Made by a program: the position numbers and the translations under genes | Assembly: GCF_013201075.1 (NCBI RefSeq) | Contig: NZ_CP053712.1 | Coordinates: forward strand, 85,790 to 149,789 | Direction of reading: 5' to 3' | DNA: 64,000 nt | DNA from: Lichenicola cladoniae | GTDB taxonomy: Bacteria; Pseudomonadota; Alphaproteobacteria; Acetobacterales; Acetobacteraceae | The notes under the pieces: model-generated | Databases searched by the model: none | What the model saw: only the letters and a program-made list of their open reading frames with translations | Told to the model about the DNA's origin: nothing | In this document: piece by piece, positions 16,956 to 27,754 of the stretch | Layout of the letters: every line of letters begins with the position of its first letter | Numbering within the stretch: position 1 is the first letter of the stretch

Positions 16956-18407
16956 ATGTCGACCGCCACTACCGAAAAGCTAGCCCGTATCTTCGACGGC
17001 CCCTATTATCTCAGCATTGCCGGCAAGCTGGTCGAAGCGAAGTATAGCTTCGACGTCTTCAACCCCGCAACGGGTGAGATTCTGGCGAAGGCGCCCGCAG
17101 CAAGCCCGGCACAGCTCGACGAGGCAATCGCTGCGGCCAAGACCGCGTTCAAGAGCTGGTCGACTCTCGGCTATGACGAGCGTGAGACGTATCTGAACGC
17201 TTATGCGGATGCCCTTGAAAAGAGCCGCGACGAGTTAGCCCGTCTTCTGACCGCGGAACAGGGCAAGCCGCTTAAGACCGGAGCCGAGCCGGAAATCGAT
17301 CAATCGATCTCCTACATCCGCCAGATCGCGGCGCGGCGCGTTCCGATCGAGATCGTAGAGGAGACCGATACGCATTGTGTCGAGCTGCACCATCCGCCGC
17401 TGGGCGTAGTCGGTGCGATAACGCCATGGAATTTCCCGGTCGTGCTGGCCCTGTGGAAGGTGGCGCCGGCGCTGATCACCGGCAACACCATCGTCATAAA
17501 GCCGTCGCCGTTCACGCCGCTCTCGACGCTGCGCTTCGGCGAGATCGCTCAGGGCGTGCTGCCGCCCGGCGTGCTTTCTGTCGTTTCGGGTGGGAATGAG
17601 CTGGGCACACAAATGACGGCTCACCCTGACCTCGCGAAGATCAGCTTCACCGGCTCGACCGCGACGGGTAAGGAGGTGATCCGCTCGACCGCCGACACGG
17701 TCAAGCGTCTGACCCTGGAGATGGGCGGGAACGACGCGGCGATCGTACTGCCCGATGCTGACTGGAAATCGATCATTCCGCAGCTGTTTTGGGGAGCGGT
17801 CGGCAATTCGGGACAGTGGTGTGTCGGCATCAAGCGCCTCTACGTCCACCGCTCCGTGCACGAGGAGTTCGTTGCGGCGTTCGTCGACTATGCAAAGCAA
17901 CAGAAGATGGGCGACGGCCTCGATCCGGATGTCACGATCGGTCCCGTGCAAAACAAGATGCAGTTCGAAAAGGTCAAGACCCTCCTCGACGACATCAAGG
18001 CCAACGGTCAGAAGATTGCCCTCGGCGGCGAGATCGACGAGCGCCGTCCGGGCTACTTCATTCCCGTCACGGTGATCGACAACCCACCCGAGGCTGCCAG
18101 GATCGTGCAGGAAGAGCAGTTCGCCCCGATCGTACCGATTGTCATGTATGATGACGTCGAGGATGCCATAGGCCGTGCCAACGACACTCCTTTTGGGCTC
18201 GGAGGCTCGGTCTGGGGCCGCGACACCCGCGCGGCGGTGGCCGTCGCCAACAGGCTGGAGACGGGCATGGTATGGGTTAACGAGATCCACACCCAGGGCG
18301 TGGACATCCCCTTCGGCGGCCACAAGCAATCCGGGCTCGGAACCGAGCATGGCAGGGAGGGGCGCCTGCTTTTTACCAATGCAAAGACCGTGCTGGTCCA
18401 CAAGTAG
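16956..18407 (+). CDS. NAD(P)-dependent aldehyde dehydrogenase
   Basis: 483 aa from ATG 16956, which has a GGAG 10 bp upstream (the frame extends back to 16908). The catalytic Cys is C289 in NSGQWCVG and the general base is E255 in [15 protein letters not shown] and [11 protein letters not shown] mark the cofactor site. Third gene of the haloalkane operon. It should turn the aldehyde from the Fe-ADH into a carboxylic acid. Confidence 0.9.
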   Translation: MSTATTEKLARIFDGPYYLSIAGKLVEAKYSFDVFNPATGEILAKAPAASPAQLDEAIAAAKTAFKSWSTLGYDERETYLNAYADALEKSRDELARLLTAEQGKPLKTGAEPEIDQSISYIRQIAARRVPIEIVEETDTHCVELHHPPLGVVGAITPWNFPVVLALWKVAPALITGNTIVIKPSPFTPLSTLRFGEIAQGVLPPGVLSVVSGGNELGTQMTAHPDLAKISFTGSTATGKEVIRSTADTVKRLTLEMGGNDAAIVLPDADWKSIIPQLFWGAVGNSGQWCVGIKRLYVHRSVHEEFVAAFVDYAKQQKMGDGLDPDVTIGPVQNKMQFEKVKTLLDDIKANGQKIALGGEIDERRPGYFIPVTVIDNPPEAARIVQEEQFAPIVPIVMYDDVEDAIGRANDTPFGLGGSVWGRDTRAAVAVANRLETGMVWVNEIHTQGVDIPFGGHKQSGLGTEHGREGRLLFTNAKTVLVHK

Positions 18408-18470
18408 CCAAGCAAGATGGTGCGCGGACGCCCAATCGGTTGAAGCAAGGTGCAAGGGGAGTTGCCGGAA

Positions 18471-19934
18471 ATGGATATTCTGCAAACGCTCAGGACTGAC
18501 GGCTGGCTGAGGGAAGACAACGCGATCGGAGGAGCGTGGCTAGGTGCCGACAGCGGTGAGAGCCACGAGGTCGCCAACCCGGCGACCGGACAGGTGGTCG
18601 GCACGATCGCCTGGTCCGGCGCTGCCGAGACTAGGGCGGCGATCGACGCGGCCCAGGGCGCCTTCGCAACTTGGTCCACTACCACGGCCGAAGAGCGGGC
18701 CGGCGCGTTGTCTCAAATGGCGACCATCATCCGAAGCAATGCCGATCTGCTGGCGTCTATGCTCACGATCGAGCAGGGCAAACCGCTTGCCGAGGCACGC
18801 GGCGAAATTCTTCTCGGCGCCAACTACGTCCAATGGTTCGCTGAGGAGGCCCGCCGAGTCAACGGCGAGATCATTCCCTCTCCTTGGAAAGGACGCCAAA
18901 TCCTGGTCACGCGTGAGCCGGTCGGGGTCGTTGCCGCAATCTCGCCATGGAACTTTCCGTTCCTGATGCTTTCGCGAAAGATCGCGCCGGCGTTGGCGGC
19001 CGGATGCACCGTGGTCGTAAAGCCGGCGGATCTGACGCCGTTCTGTGGCCTCCTGTGGGCAGTTCTTGCTGAGAAGTCTGGCGTCCCGGCCGGCGTCGTC
19101 AACGTGGTGACCGGGGATGCGGCGACGATCGGGGGCGAGATGACCGCAAATCCCCTGGTCCGTAAGCTCACTTTTACCGGCTCGACCCGTGTCGGAAAGC
19201 TGTTATACCAGCAGTCGGCCGCGACGATGAAGAAGCTGTCAATGGAATTGGGCGGGAATGCCCCCTTCATCGTGTTTGACGATGCCGATCTAGATCGCGC
19301 GGTCGATGGCGCGATTGCTGCCAAGTATCGCAACTCCGGCCAGACCTGCGTCTGCGTAAACCGCTTCTACGTACAGCACGGGATCCACGACGCTTTCGCG
19401 GCGCGCTTGGCCGAGCGTGTGCGCACGCTCAAGGTCGGCGATGGGTTCGAGACCGGGGTCCAGCAGGGACCGCTCATCAACGAGGCCACTGTCCGGAAGG
19501 TCGCAATCCATGTCGAGGACGCCGTGGCGAAGGGAGGTAAGGTCCTGGTGGGGGGCAAGCGTCACGAGCTGGGGGGCACCTTTTACGAGCCGACCGTCAT
19601 CACAGATGCATCCAACGATATGTTAGTCGCTCGTGAAGAGACCTTCGGGCCGCTCTCGGCACTGTTCCGCTTCCGTGACGAGCAAGAGGCTATTGATGCG
19701 GCCAACGCGACCGAATATGGTCTGGCTGCCTATTTCTACACCACAAATCTTGCACGCGCGTTCCGCGTCGCGCGAGTGCTCCAGACTGGCATGATCGGCA
19801 TCAATGATGGCCTTATCACGACCGAGGTAGCACCCTTCGGCGGCATCAAGGATAGCGGGATTGGCCGTGAGGGATCTAGCAACGGTATCACGGAGTATCT
19901 CAACCTTAAATATCTTAGTGTAGGTGGCCTGTAG
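18471..19934 (+). CDS. gabD: Succinate-semialdehyde dehydrogenase-type ALDH
   Basis: 487 aa from ATG 18471 (AGGGGAG upstream; GTG 18450 is less likely). The catalytic Cys is C293 (NSGQTCVCVNR) and the base is E259 (MELGGNAP). ISPWNFPFLMLSRKIAPALA and PFGGIKDSGIGREG are typical of GabD. The second Cys two residues on (CVC) matches redox-sensitive GabD loops. Last gene of the operon, suggesting that the pathway feeds succinate, as for a C4 substrate. An IS481 remnant follows. Confidence 0.85.
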   Translation: MDILQTLRTDGWLREDNAIGGAWLGADSGESHEVANPATGQVVGTIAWSGAAETRAAIDAAQGAFATWSTTTAEERAGALSQMATIIRSNADLLASMLTIEQGKPLAEARGEILLGANYVQWFAEEARRVNGEIIPSPWKGRQILVTREPVGVVAAISPWNFPFLMLSRKIAPALAAGCTVVVKPADLTPFCGLLWAVLAEKSGVPAGVVNVVTGDAATIGGEMTANPLVRKLTFTGSTRVGKLLYQQSAATMKKLSMELGGNAPFIVFDDADLDRAVDGAIAAKYRNSGQTCVCVNRFYVQHGIHDAFAARLAERVRTLKVGDGFETGVQQGPLINEATVRKVAIHVEDAVAKGGKVLVGGKRHELGGTFYEPTVITDASNDMLVAREETFGPLSALFRFRDEQEAIDAANATEYGLAAYFYTTNLARAFRVARVLQTGMIGINDGLITTEVAPFGGIKDSGIGREGSSNGITEYLNLKYLSVGGL

Positions 19935-20035
19935 ACGCGTCTCGACAAGCCGTGGACGAGCACACCCACATGTCAAGTCAGGTCCGGGATACGTGCGAAA
20001 CTCGTCATAGATCTATGCGCACCGGCAGGCGGTGG

Positions 20036-20833
20036 CTATGTTGCATAGCGTGCGACTTTCTGGTCTGTTTTAACGCCAATGACGCCCAATGCCTCGCTGC
20101 TAATGCGGCCGTTGAAGCGCTCCACCATGGCATTGGTTTGTGGCGTTCGCGGCTTGGTATGGCGATAGTGCGCGCCTAGGCTCGCGCATACCTTTGCGAA
20201 GGCCGGCGTGAAGCTGCTGCCGTTATCGGTCAGGACGTGGGTGAGCGAAAAGGGAAAAGCAGTGGCCGCTTCGCGGAGGAAGGCGATGGCGCCCTTTTCG
20301 GTTTCGTTATCCTTGACGGCTAGATTAACCGAGGGTGAGCATCGATCGATAGCCACATAGAGATACCGTTTGTGTCTTTCGGCATATTCGTCTGAAGCTT
20401 TGGCAGATGCTCAATGTCAATATGCACGAAGCCAAGGTCGTATTCGGGACGTTCCATAGCCTTTGGTGGGCTGTTCAGATGAGGGCTTAGGTCTGCGATT
20501 GAGAGCGGCCGCCTTGAGGATACGCCAGATACTGTCGCGATTGAGGTGTGGCAGGAAGTGGCAGACGACGAAAGTCAGATCATCCAGAGGAAAGTTGGTA
20601 TCACGTCGCATGGTGCAGACGATTGCACGCTCTTCATCAGTCGCCTTCCAGGGAAGTCGGTGCGGGCGCGTCGAGTGATCGAGGCAGTCAGCGGCACCTC
20701 GCTTGCGCCACTTGCGTATCGTTTCGGCGCTGATGCCGTAGCGCCTGGCCACAGTGCTACTCGGCTCCGTGGATCGGGCGATCTCAATACGGGTGGCGGG
20801 TGTGGTACAGGCTTGCGGATGGATCTGCGGCAT
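20036..20833 (-). pseudogene. IS481-family transposase, frameshifted and truncated
   Basis: The N-terminal part (20417-20833) has two HTHs (STVARRYGISAETIRKWRKR). The C-terminal part (20036-20356) has AIDRCSPSVNLAV, THVLTDNGSSFTPAF and NAMVERFNGRISSE, in another frame. The segment between them carries the first Asp region across a frameshift near 20360-20420. The usual C-terminal tail is missing. Inactive. Confidence 0.75.
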
Positions 20834-20973
20834 GCGTCACCTGTGTCCGGTTACAGCGGCAAGGCGGTTAAACCTGTAGGCATAGTCCTGCATCGCCAAC
20901 CCTACCGGATCCCAACAATATTCCGCAACCAAACAACTTAGCACTATAGTTGCATTCTGCGTTTACTGTAGTG

Positions 20974-21912
20974 CTAGTCGGAGCGGTTTAATTCGGATGA
21001 ACCCTTCGCGGGGCCGGACAAGGCGGGCCGAAGCGTCGCAGCTGCCAAGTCCAGGAAGGCCCGAGTTTTCAGTGGCAGGTTCGCGTGGCCTGCATGGAGC
21101 AGGTTCACCGGTAGTGGCGCGGCTTCAAATTCCTTCAGCACGACCCGTAGCGCGCCCGCCCTTACGGCCAGGGCGACTTGGTAGGAGGCTACTTGTGTCA
21201 GGCCCACACCGGCAACAGCGGCATCGATGGCCGCCTCGGCCGTGTTAACCGACAGCCGGGGGCATATCGGTACGTCTATACTCATTCCCGACCCAGGACT
21301 GACGAAGCTCCATACCGACGGCCTGTCCAGGCAGTCGAACGTGATGCAACCAATCCGCTGCAGGTCGCCAGGAGTGCGAACTTTGTCCGCCCGAGCGAGG
21401 TAGCCTGGGCTGCCGCACACCACCCGGCCGACCATACCCACACGTACAGCCAACAGAGCGCTATCGGCCAGCACCCCAATCCGAACGGCGACATCGACAC
21501 CATCGTCGATCAGGTCGGCGTTGCGGTCTGTAAGCATGAGTCGCACCCGTACATCCGGAAAGGCCGCGAGATATTCGTGCACCACCGGCAGCACGTGCAT
21601 ACGGCCGAGCATGATTGGGGCCGACACTACTAGTTCCCCCCGGACGGCCGCGTGCTCGCCCGCCGCAGTGCGACCAGCGGCCAGCACGTCGTCGAGGATT
21701 CCCCGGGCGGCTGAGAGGTAGGCCGTGCCCACCGGGGTCAGCGCCAGCTTTCGGGTCGAGCGGACCAGCAGGGGCGTGCCAAGATGGGCTTCAAGCTCCG
21801 ACAATTTGCGGCTGATTGTCGGCAGCGATAGGCCCAGCCGCTTCCCCGCTGCAGAGAGGCTTCTCGCCTCAGCAGTCGCGACAAAGGCCGACATCGCGTC
21901 CAGGAGGTCCAA
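20974..21912 (-). CDS. LysR-family regulator
   Basis: 312 aa. A winged HTH (1-60: FVATAEARSLSAAGKRLGLS, PTISRKLSELEAHLG) is followed by a periplasmic-binding-fold effector domain (about 90-295). It is divergent from the AhpD-like gene (start 22017) with a 104-bp spacer. By LTTR convention it should activate that gene and the RidA-family gene, and repress itself. Confidence 0.9.
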   Translation of the reverse strand: MDLLDAMSAFVATAEARSLSAAGKRLGLSLPTISRKLSELEAHLGTPLLVRSTRKLALTPVGTAYLSAARGILDDVLAAGRTAAGEHAAVRGELVVSAPIMLGRMHVLPVVHEYLAAFPDVRVRLMLTDRNADLIDDGVDVAVRIGVLADSALLAVRVGMVGRVVCGSPGYLARADKVRTPGDLQRIGCITFDCLDRPSVWSFVSPGSGMSIDVPICPRLSVNTAEAAIDAAVAGVGLTQVASYQVALAVRAGALRVVLKEFEAAPLPVNLLHAGHANLPLKTRAFLDLAAATLRPALSGPAKGSSELNRSD

Positions 21913-22016
21913 TATATTGTTCCAATCTTTAAAACATTCATTTGCAGTATTGCGTAATTGTCCTGAACAACGGAAGGGGCCACTCTTTTCAATACCTTTT
22001 GCGCAAAGGACGCCTC

Positions 22017-22565
22017 ATGCCACGTATCGCACTTCCTGCTCCCTACACCATCCCGGAGGCGTCCCGCCCGATCCTGGACGCGATTGGCAAGCAGCTCGGG
22101 TTCGTGCCCAACATGTTCCATACAGCCTCGATCAGTCCGGCCGTCCTGGTGGCCATGACGGGGTTTTCGGCGGCGCTGTCTAGGACACTCGACGTGAAGA
22201 CGCGCGAGCGGATTGCCCTTGCGATATCTGCGGCGAACAAATGTGGCTATTGCCTCGCGGCGCACACCTACGTGGGTGTCAATATGGCGAAGCTGACGGT
22301 AGAAGAGATAATGCTGAACCGTCAGGGCGGCTCCTCAGACTCGAAGGCTGATGCGGCCGTGCGCTTCGCCGTGGCGGTTGCTGAGAGCCGAGGGCGAGTG
22401 GGTGATGCCGAGATTGCGGCGGTGAACGCAGCAGGATTCAGTGAGGCACAGGTGCTGGAGATCGTCGCCGTTGTGGCCCTGAGCCTCTTGAATAACCTGG
22501 TTAACAACGTGGCCCGCCCCGAGATCGACTTCCCCTTCCAGGGCGCGAAGGCAGCCGCCGCCTGA
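22017..22565 (+). CDS. AhpD-like carboxymuconolactone decarboxylase-family protein
   Basis: 182 aa from ATG 22017 (upstream extension unlikely). The AhpD redox motif is intact: AANKCGYCLAAHTY. The C-terminal VAVVALSLLNNLVNNVARPEID follows the family. These proteins are alkylhydroperoxidase-type disulfide reductases. LysR control and the RidA-type neighbour suggest defence against a reactive metabolite. Unlike the copy at 6086, this one keeps both Cys. Confidence 0.85.
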   Translation: MPRIALPAPYTIPEASRPILDAIGKQLGFVPNMFHTASISPAVLVAMTGFSAALSRTLDVKTRERIALAISAANKCGYCLAAHTYVGVNMAKLTVEEIMLNRQGGSSDSKADAAVRFAVAVAESRGRVGDAEIAAVNAAGFSEAQVLEIVAVVALSLLNNLVNNVARPEIDFPFQGAKAAAA

Positions 22566-22604
22566 ACGGGCCTGCTGCCAAGGATACCATCAGGGAGACG
22601 GACG

Positions 22605-23033
22605 ATGACCTTGCAATTCGATAACCCGGCCGCCATCGCCCCGCCGCAGGGCGCTTACAGCCATTCGGTAGAGGTGCCTCCCGGGGCTGGGCTGATCTTT
22701 TTGTCGGGCCAAGTGCCGACCGGACTGGATGGAAAGGCGCCAGTTACCCTCGCGGAGCAGGCGGATCTGGTGTTCGCGAACATTGTCGCCGTTCTAGCGG
22801 CAAAGAGCATCGGACCAGATGCCATTATCAAACTCACCACGTTTCTGATTGAGCCCGATACTGGACGTTCCGTGCCGCAGGCCCGTGCAAAGCATTTCGC
22901 CACTCATCGGCCGGCATCCACTATCATGTACGTCAAGGGCCTCATGAACCCCGCGTGGAAGATTGAGGTCGAAGTGATCGCCATGGCTCGCCCGGCCGCA
23001 CAGGCCCACAACACCATTAAGGACAAACCATGA
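22605..23033 (+). CDS. RidA/YjgF-family protein
   Basis: 142 aa trimeric chorismate-mutase-like fold: LIFLSGQVPTGLDG, QADLVFANIVAVLAAKSI, IIKLTTFLIE and KIEVEVIAMA. Canonical RidA uses an Arg in a PxRSCVEVA segment to bind the imine carboxylate. The equivalent here is PASTIMYVKG, with no Arg, so it belongs to a non-deaminase Rid subgroup. It starts 39 bp after the AhpD-like gene and overlaps the next start (ATGA). Confidence 0.8.
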   Translation: MTLQFDNPAAIAPPQGAYSHSVEVPPGAGLIFLSGQVPTGLDGKAPVTLAEQADLVFANIVAVLAAKSIGPDAIIKLTTFLIEPDTGRSVPQARAKHFATHRPASTIMYVKGLMNPAWKIEVEVIAMARPAAQAHNTIKDKP

Positions 23034-23240
23034 GTGGAAAGACGCGCATCGCCCACGTAGCGGGACTGCGAGCTGCGATCCAGAACAAGCCACCACTCGT
23101 GACGTCCAACAAGGCACGGGCGAAGCGGGGTCTCCCGCCGCAGCTGAACGCGGAGGGGAGCGCAGCGCCCTTCGACGCGCTGCGCACCCAGCGCCTGGCA
23201 GCCCCGGCCACGATCTATGTTGAGCAATTTTTCGGACCAT
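23030..23240 (+). pseudogene. N-terminal stub of a gene cut by IS110
   Basis: ATG 23030 overlaps the RidA-family stop, so this was the third gene of the operon. About 70 residues look genuine (MSGKTRIAHVAGLRA... to AAPATIYVEQFFG). After that the frame runs into the leader of the IS110 element. I cannot name the family. Confidence 0.5.
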
Positions 23241-23373
23241 CCCCTGGAGGACGGGGGTCCGGTAGATGCCGTAATGAGCTTGCACCGTGGCTGACATCCG
23301 GAGCGGGTCTCTTCCAAAATGGTGGCACAACACGGACCTGAGCAGCTCGGGTCCGTCCATCAGGAGGGCGGTC

Positions 23374-24389
23374 ATGGAACATCATGGTTGGATCGACGTA
23401 TCACTGGAGTTGAGCAGCCTGTGCGTGCTGGATGTGACCGGAAAGGTCGTTCGAGAAGCGAAAGTCGCAAGTGAACCGGAGGCACTGGTCGCGTTCCTGC
23501 GCAGCCTCGGGGTTACCACCGTCCGCGTTGGCTTTGAGGCAGGACCGTTGTCGCAGTGGCTGTATGACGGGCTTCAGGCGGCGGGCTTCGAGACGATCCT
23601 GCTCGAGACGCGTCACGTCAAAGCGGCACTATCGGCGATGGCAATTAAGACCGACCGCCGTGACGCCTGTGAGATTGCGCAACTCCTACGCATGAGATGG
23701 TATCGTCCGGTGCATCGTAAATCGGTCCCGTCCCAGCACGTCCGGGTACTCCTCGCTGCGCGCAAGCAGATGCAACCCTTGCGTGGGCTGCTACGCGGCT
23801 TCGGCCTCAAGGTTGGCAAGGTGAGCCGCGGCCGATTGGCGATCCGCATCCGGGAGCTGGTCAGCGGCCACACGATGCTGGAACGGATTGCTAAGCCGAT
23901 GCTGACAGCGCGGGAGACGCTCTGGCGCGAGTTCGCCAAGTTGCACCGCGAGGTCCTGGCGATCGTCAAGGAGGACAGGGTCTGTTGGCAGCTGATGACG
24001 GTGCCAAGTGTCGGTGCCCTAGTGTCGCTGACCTATCGCGCTGGCGTCGATGACCCGGCACGATTTGCCAAATCGAATCGGTCGGCGCCTTCTGCGGCTT
24101 GACGCCCAAGCGCTACTAATCCGGCGAGATGGACGCCACTGGCGCCGTCACGAAAGTCGGCGACGCCAGCGTGAAAACAGCGTTGCACGACGTAGCCAAC
24201 GCATTGCTGACGCGAGCGACCAGATTCAGCACGTTCAAGCGCTGGGCGCTCGACGTCGCCAAGCGGCGGGGCATGCGGAGGGCGAAGGTGGCGCTGGCAC
24301 GCAAGCTCGCCACCGTGCTGCATCGGATCTGGGCGGACGGGACGGAGTTCGTCTGGGGCAAGGACCCAGCCGCGGCAGCAGCCGCATAA
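23374..24389 (+). pseudogene. IS110-family transposase, frameshift plus nonsense
   Basis: The DEDD RuvC-like N-terminus is present (MEHHGWIDVSLELSSLCVLD; later GFEAGPLSQWLYDGL, IKTDRRDACEIAQLL). The C-terminal transposase_20 part continues at 24129-24389 (GDASVKTALHDVANALL, KRRGMRRAKVALARKLA). Between them the frame shifts near 24075, and the restored frame reads GLTPKRY-stop-SGEMD with TAA at 24117-24119, where Gln is usual. Inactive. Confidence 0.85.
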
Positions 24390-25106
24390 CGCCAAGGAGG
24401 CAGACAGTTCGGAGCAGGGCCAACGAGGCTCAGCTCCCACGATGTCCAGTCGCCGGGACGCGGAGATGGTGAAGCAGGTTCCGCTGCAGTGACTGGGAGA
24501 GATCCTGAGACTACGCCCGGTAGATTGCTCCGCCACTCCCTCTGACAGCATGAAGTGGCGGTCTCGCGCCGACCACGGACAGAAGCACGAAACCGGCGAC
24601 TGGACCCACTTAAGGGTTGACGACCAAAGGCCCATTACAGAATCAGCGGAACCGAAAGTGCAGTTAAGACCAGCTCTGCTCCAAATGGGTCTAGACCCCG
24701 CGAGGGGCGAGGTTCCGGAAGCCTGAATCGAGCCTAATGGGACAGCTGCGAAAGCGCTCTGAGCACACGAGTTGCGTAGGCCCATCAAGTCCAAAATCAC
24801 CTCTCGTCCAACTCGTAGTATGCTGCCGCGCCGAAGGCGTAAGCGTATTTTGGAAGTTGGCGAACGAACCCGTGCCGGTCAGCATGAGGAGGGCAACGCC
24901 TAAACCGGCTTGGATGACCCAAACGATGTCGCCATACGTTGGGGAAAGCGGGCCGCCACCTCCGCGTGAAGTACAGCCATTCCACAAGTCGCGAGCCCAA
25001 GCACAGCTGCGGGCGTCATGTCGCGGCAGCCGTCGGGCATCCGAAGGAAATACAATTTGAAGGCCGACATAGGGAGGCTTGTATTGCAGGTCGCGGCAAT
25101 AACTGC
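24390..25106. other. Degenerate region between IS110 and IS21
   Basis: No intact gene. The left part is IS110 3' noncoding sequence. On the minus strand, 24900-25080 and 24797-24870 carry pieces of a former protein in different frames (AAVLGLATCGMAVLHAEVA; QLPKYAYAFGAAAYYELDER). I do not recognise it. Confidence 0.4.
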
Positions 25107-25280
25107 GTATTCCGACGCAAAGCAGCCGGCGATTCCGATCCATTCCAGCCACTGATTCCGACGGAAGCCAGCCACTGATTCCGATGCATTCCAGCCACCC
25201 CTGAGGGGGCTTGGGGTGGCGCGGTTCGCGAGCAGTCATCCACCGACGGCACGGTGGCTCTCCAATGATCGGGGAGCGCC

Positions 25281-26819
25281 ATGCCAGGCCAGAGACTGCC
25301 AATGCGTCAGGTTCGAGAAGTCCTCCGCCTCAAACACGTCTGCGGCCATAGCGGGCATCAGATCGCCACCATCGTGGGCGTCAGCCGCTACACTGTGGCC
25401 GAGTACCTGCGCCGTGCCGGCGTGGTTGGCATCACCTGGCCGGTGCCGGCGGCGCTCGACGACGTGGCGCTGGAGCGCAAGCTGTTCACCCCGCCGTTCA
25501 CATCCGAGCCGGGACGGCCACAGCCCGACTGGGCACGCATACACGGCGAGCTCCGCCGCCCCGGCGTGACCCTGATGCTGCTCTGGGAAGAGTATCGAGC
25601 TGGGCAACCGGATGGGTATGGCTACAGCCGTTTCTGTGATCTGCATGCCAGTTGGCGCGGCCGACTGTCGCCGACGATGCGGCAGACCCATCCAGCCGGC
25701 GAGCGCATGTTTGTTGATTAAGCCGGCCAGACAGCCGAGGTGATCGACGGTGCCACGGGCGAGGTCAGGCGGGCGCACGTCTTCGTGGCGGTGCTGGGTG
25801 CATCCAATTTCACCTACGCGGAAGCGCGGTGGACGCAGTCGCTGCCTGATTTAATCGGTTGCCACGTCGGCGCGTTCGCCAGCCTTGGCGGCGCCGCGCG
25901 ACAGATCGTCTGCGACAATCTTAAAGCCGGCGTCACCGCGGCCAGCCGCTACGAGCCGGGGATCAGCCGCACCTACCAGGACATGGCGACCCACTACGGC
26001 ACCGCGATCCTGCCGGCCCGGGTGCGCAAGCCCCGCGACAAGGCCAAAGTCGAGGTTGCCGTCCAAGTCGTTCAACGCTGGGTGCTGGCCCGGCTACGCA
26101 ACCGTTGGTTCTTCTCCTTGCCAGAGCTGAACGGCGCGATCCGCGAGTTGATCGCCGACCTGAACAACCGGCCCATGCGCCATCTTGGCACCACCCGCCG
26201 CGCGCTGTTCGAGGCGATCGAGCGCGACGCTCTGCTGCCCATGCCTGTTGATCCGTATGCCTACGCGGAATGGCGACGCTGCCGAGCAGGGCTGGACTAC
26301 CACGTCGAGGTGTATGGCCATTTCTACTCAGTGCCCTATCGCCTGACGCGCGAGGTGATCGAGGCCCGCGTCACCGACCAGACCATCGAGCTGTTCCACC
26401 AGAACAACCGCGTGGCTTGCCACGTCCGCAATCCACGGCAGCATCGGCACACCACGATCGCCGAGCATATGCCGAGCTCCCATCGGCGCCACGCCGAATG
26501 GACGCCGACCCGGCTGCTCCGTGAGGCTGAGGCGATCGGCTCGTCCACCATCGCGCTGGTCGAGCTCATCCTGGCCGCCAAGCCGCATCCCGAGCAGGGT
26601 TTCCGCGCCTACCTGGGCATCCTGCGCCTCGTTCGCAGCTATGGCCCCGAGCGGCTGGAGACGGCCTGTCAGCGCGGCCTGAATATCGGCGCCCGGACCT
26701 ATGGATCGGTGCAGTCGATCCTGTGCCGCGGCCTCGACCGGGCCTACCGCCCCGAACCCGTGCCCGACGAGCTGCCCGTCCAGCACGAGAACATCCACGG
26801 CAGCGGCTATTACCATTGA
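25281..26819 (+). pseudogene. istA: istA transposase with a premature TAA
   Basis: HTH (RQVREVLRLKHVCGHSGHQI), then an rve core. The frame is interrupted at 25719-25721: FVD-stop-AGQT, where IstA has FVDYAGQT, so the stop follows the first catalytic Asp. Downstream, VCDNLKAGV (second Asp) and [16 protein letters not shown] (Glu) are intact to 26819. Confidence 0.85.
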
Positions 26820-26829
26820 GGAGATCCCC

Positions 26830-27609
26830 ATGCTGACCCACCCCACCACGGACCGCCTGCGCGAGCTCGGCCTCGCCGGCATGGCCAGAGCACTCGAGGA
26901 GCAGCGCCGGCACGCCGATGCCGCCGATCTCGGCTTCGAGGACCGCCTGGCCATGCTGGTCGAGCGTGAGGCGCTGGAGCGCGACACCAAGCGGCTGGCG
27001 ACACGGCTGAGGTTTGCCGGCCTGCGCCAGCAGGCGACCCCGGAAGATGTCGACCATCGCGCCGCTCGTGGTCTTGACCGCGCGCTGTTCCAAAAGCTCA
27101 CGGGCGGCGAATGGATCGAACGCCATCAGGATCTGCTGGTTACGGGGCCGACTGGCACGGGAAAAACCTGGTTATCCTGCGCTCTCGGGCATCGTGCCTG
27201 CCGCGACAACCCCTCCGTGCTGTATCAGCGTGTGCCGCGGCTGCTGGAGGCACTCGGCATCGCCCGCGGCGACGGACGCTATGGCCGCATGCTGAAAAGC
27301 CTCGCGCGGGTGCAGCTGCTGATCCTCGACGCTTGAGCGCAAGTGACGCTCAAGGCGATCATTCCGCTGACCGCTGAACAGCGGCGCGACCTGATGGAAA
27401 TCGTTGATGACCGGCATGACCAGGCCTCCACCATCATCACCAGCCAGGTGCCCGTGGAGCTGTGGCACGAGCACATCGGCAACCCCACCATCGCTGATGC
27501 CGTGCTGGACAGGCTGGTGCACGGTGCACACCGTCTCGAACTGAAAGGAGAGAGCATGCGAAAGCTGAAAGCCGCGAAAGCCAAGCTTGACGAAGCCGTC
27601 ATTCAGTAG
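26830..27609 (+). pseudogene. istB: istB helper ATPase, disrupted
   Basis: AAA+ helper. The N-terminal helices and Walker A GPTGTGKTW are intact. At the Walker B region the sequence reads LLILDA-stop (27334-27336), followed by [22 protein letters not shown], where LLILDDWG...LTAEQRRDL is expected. The Walker B loop has been replaced or scrambled, so it is inactive. Confidence 0.85.
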
Positions 27610-27754
27610 CCCAACTTCACCCGCTCGCGACACGCAACTCTACCCGGCTGGGATCATCGGAATGCCCGGCTGGCTTCGACCGGAACAGATGGCTGGTTTC
27701 AATCGGAATCGGTGGCTGCAATCGTCGGAATGCGCAGCTGGGCTATTCCGCACG

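Larger units (their letters stand above)
25107..27750 (+). mobile_element. IS21-family element, decayed
   Basis: About 2.6 kb with istA and istB. Both ends carry the spaced multiple terminal repeats typical of IS21. The left has four GATTCCGA-type units about 20-30 bp apart (25107-25195). The right has matching inverted units (about 27640-27740). It interrupts a YedK-type gene on its right; the left flank does not continue that gene, so the locus was rearranged. Confidence 0.75.

Noticed and set aside
17235..18485. Minus-strand frame of 416 codons over the aldehyde dehydrogenase
   Set aside because: Antiparallel shadow of a clear ALDH gene with intact Cys/Glu sites.
24737..25060. Plus-strand frame of 107 codons
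   Set aside because: No protein-like composition; it lies over degenerate sequence between two IS elements.
25107..25195. Spaced repeats resembling a small CRISPR or iteron array
   Set aside because: They are the multiple terminal repeats of an IS21 element, with inverse copies at its other end.
8340..25721. TAA read as Tyr (recoding), suggested by two Tyr-to-TAA sites
   Set aside because: Intact genes end normally at TAA (for example the dehalogenase at 15680), and the affected genes are all transposases.
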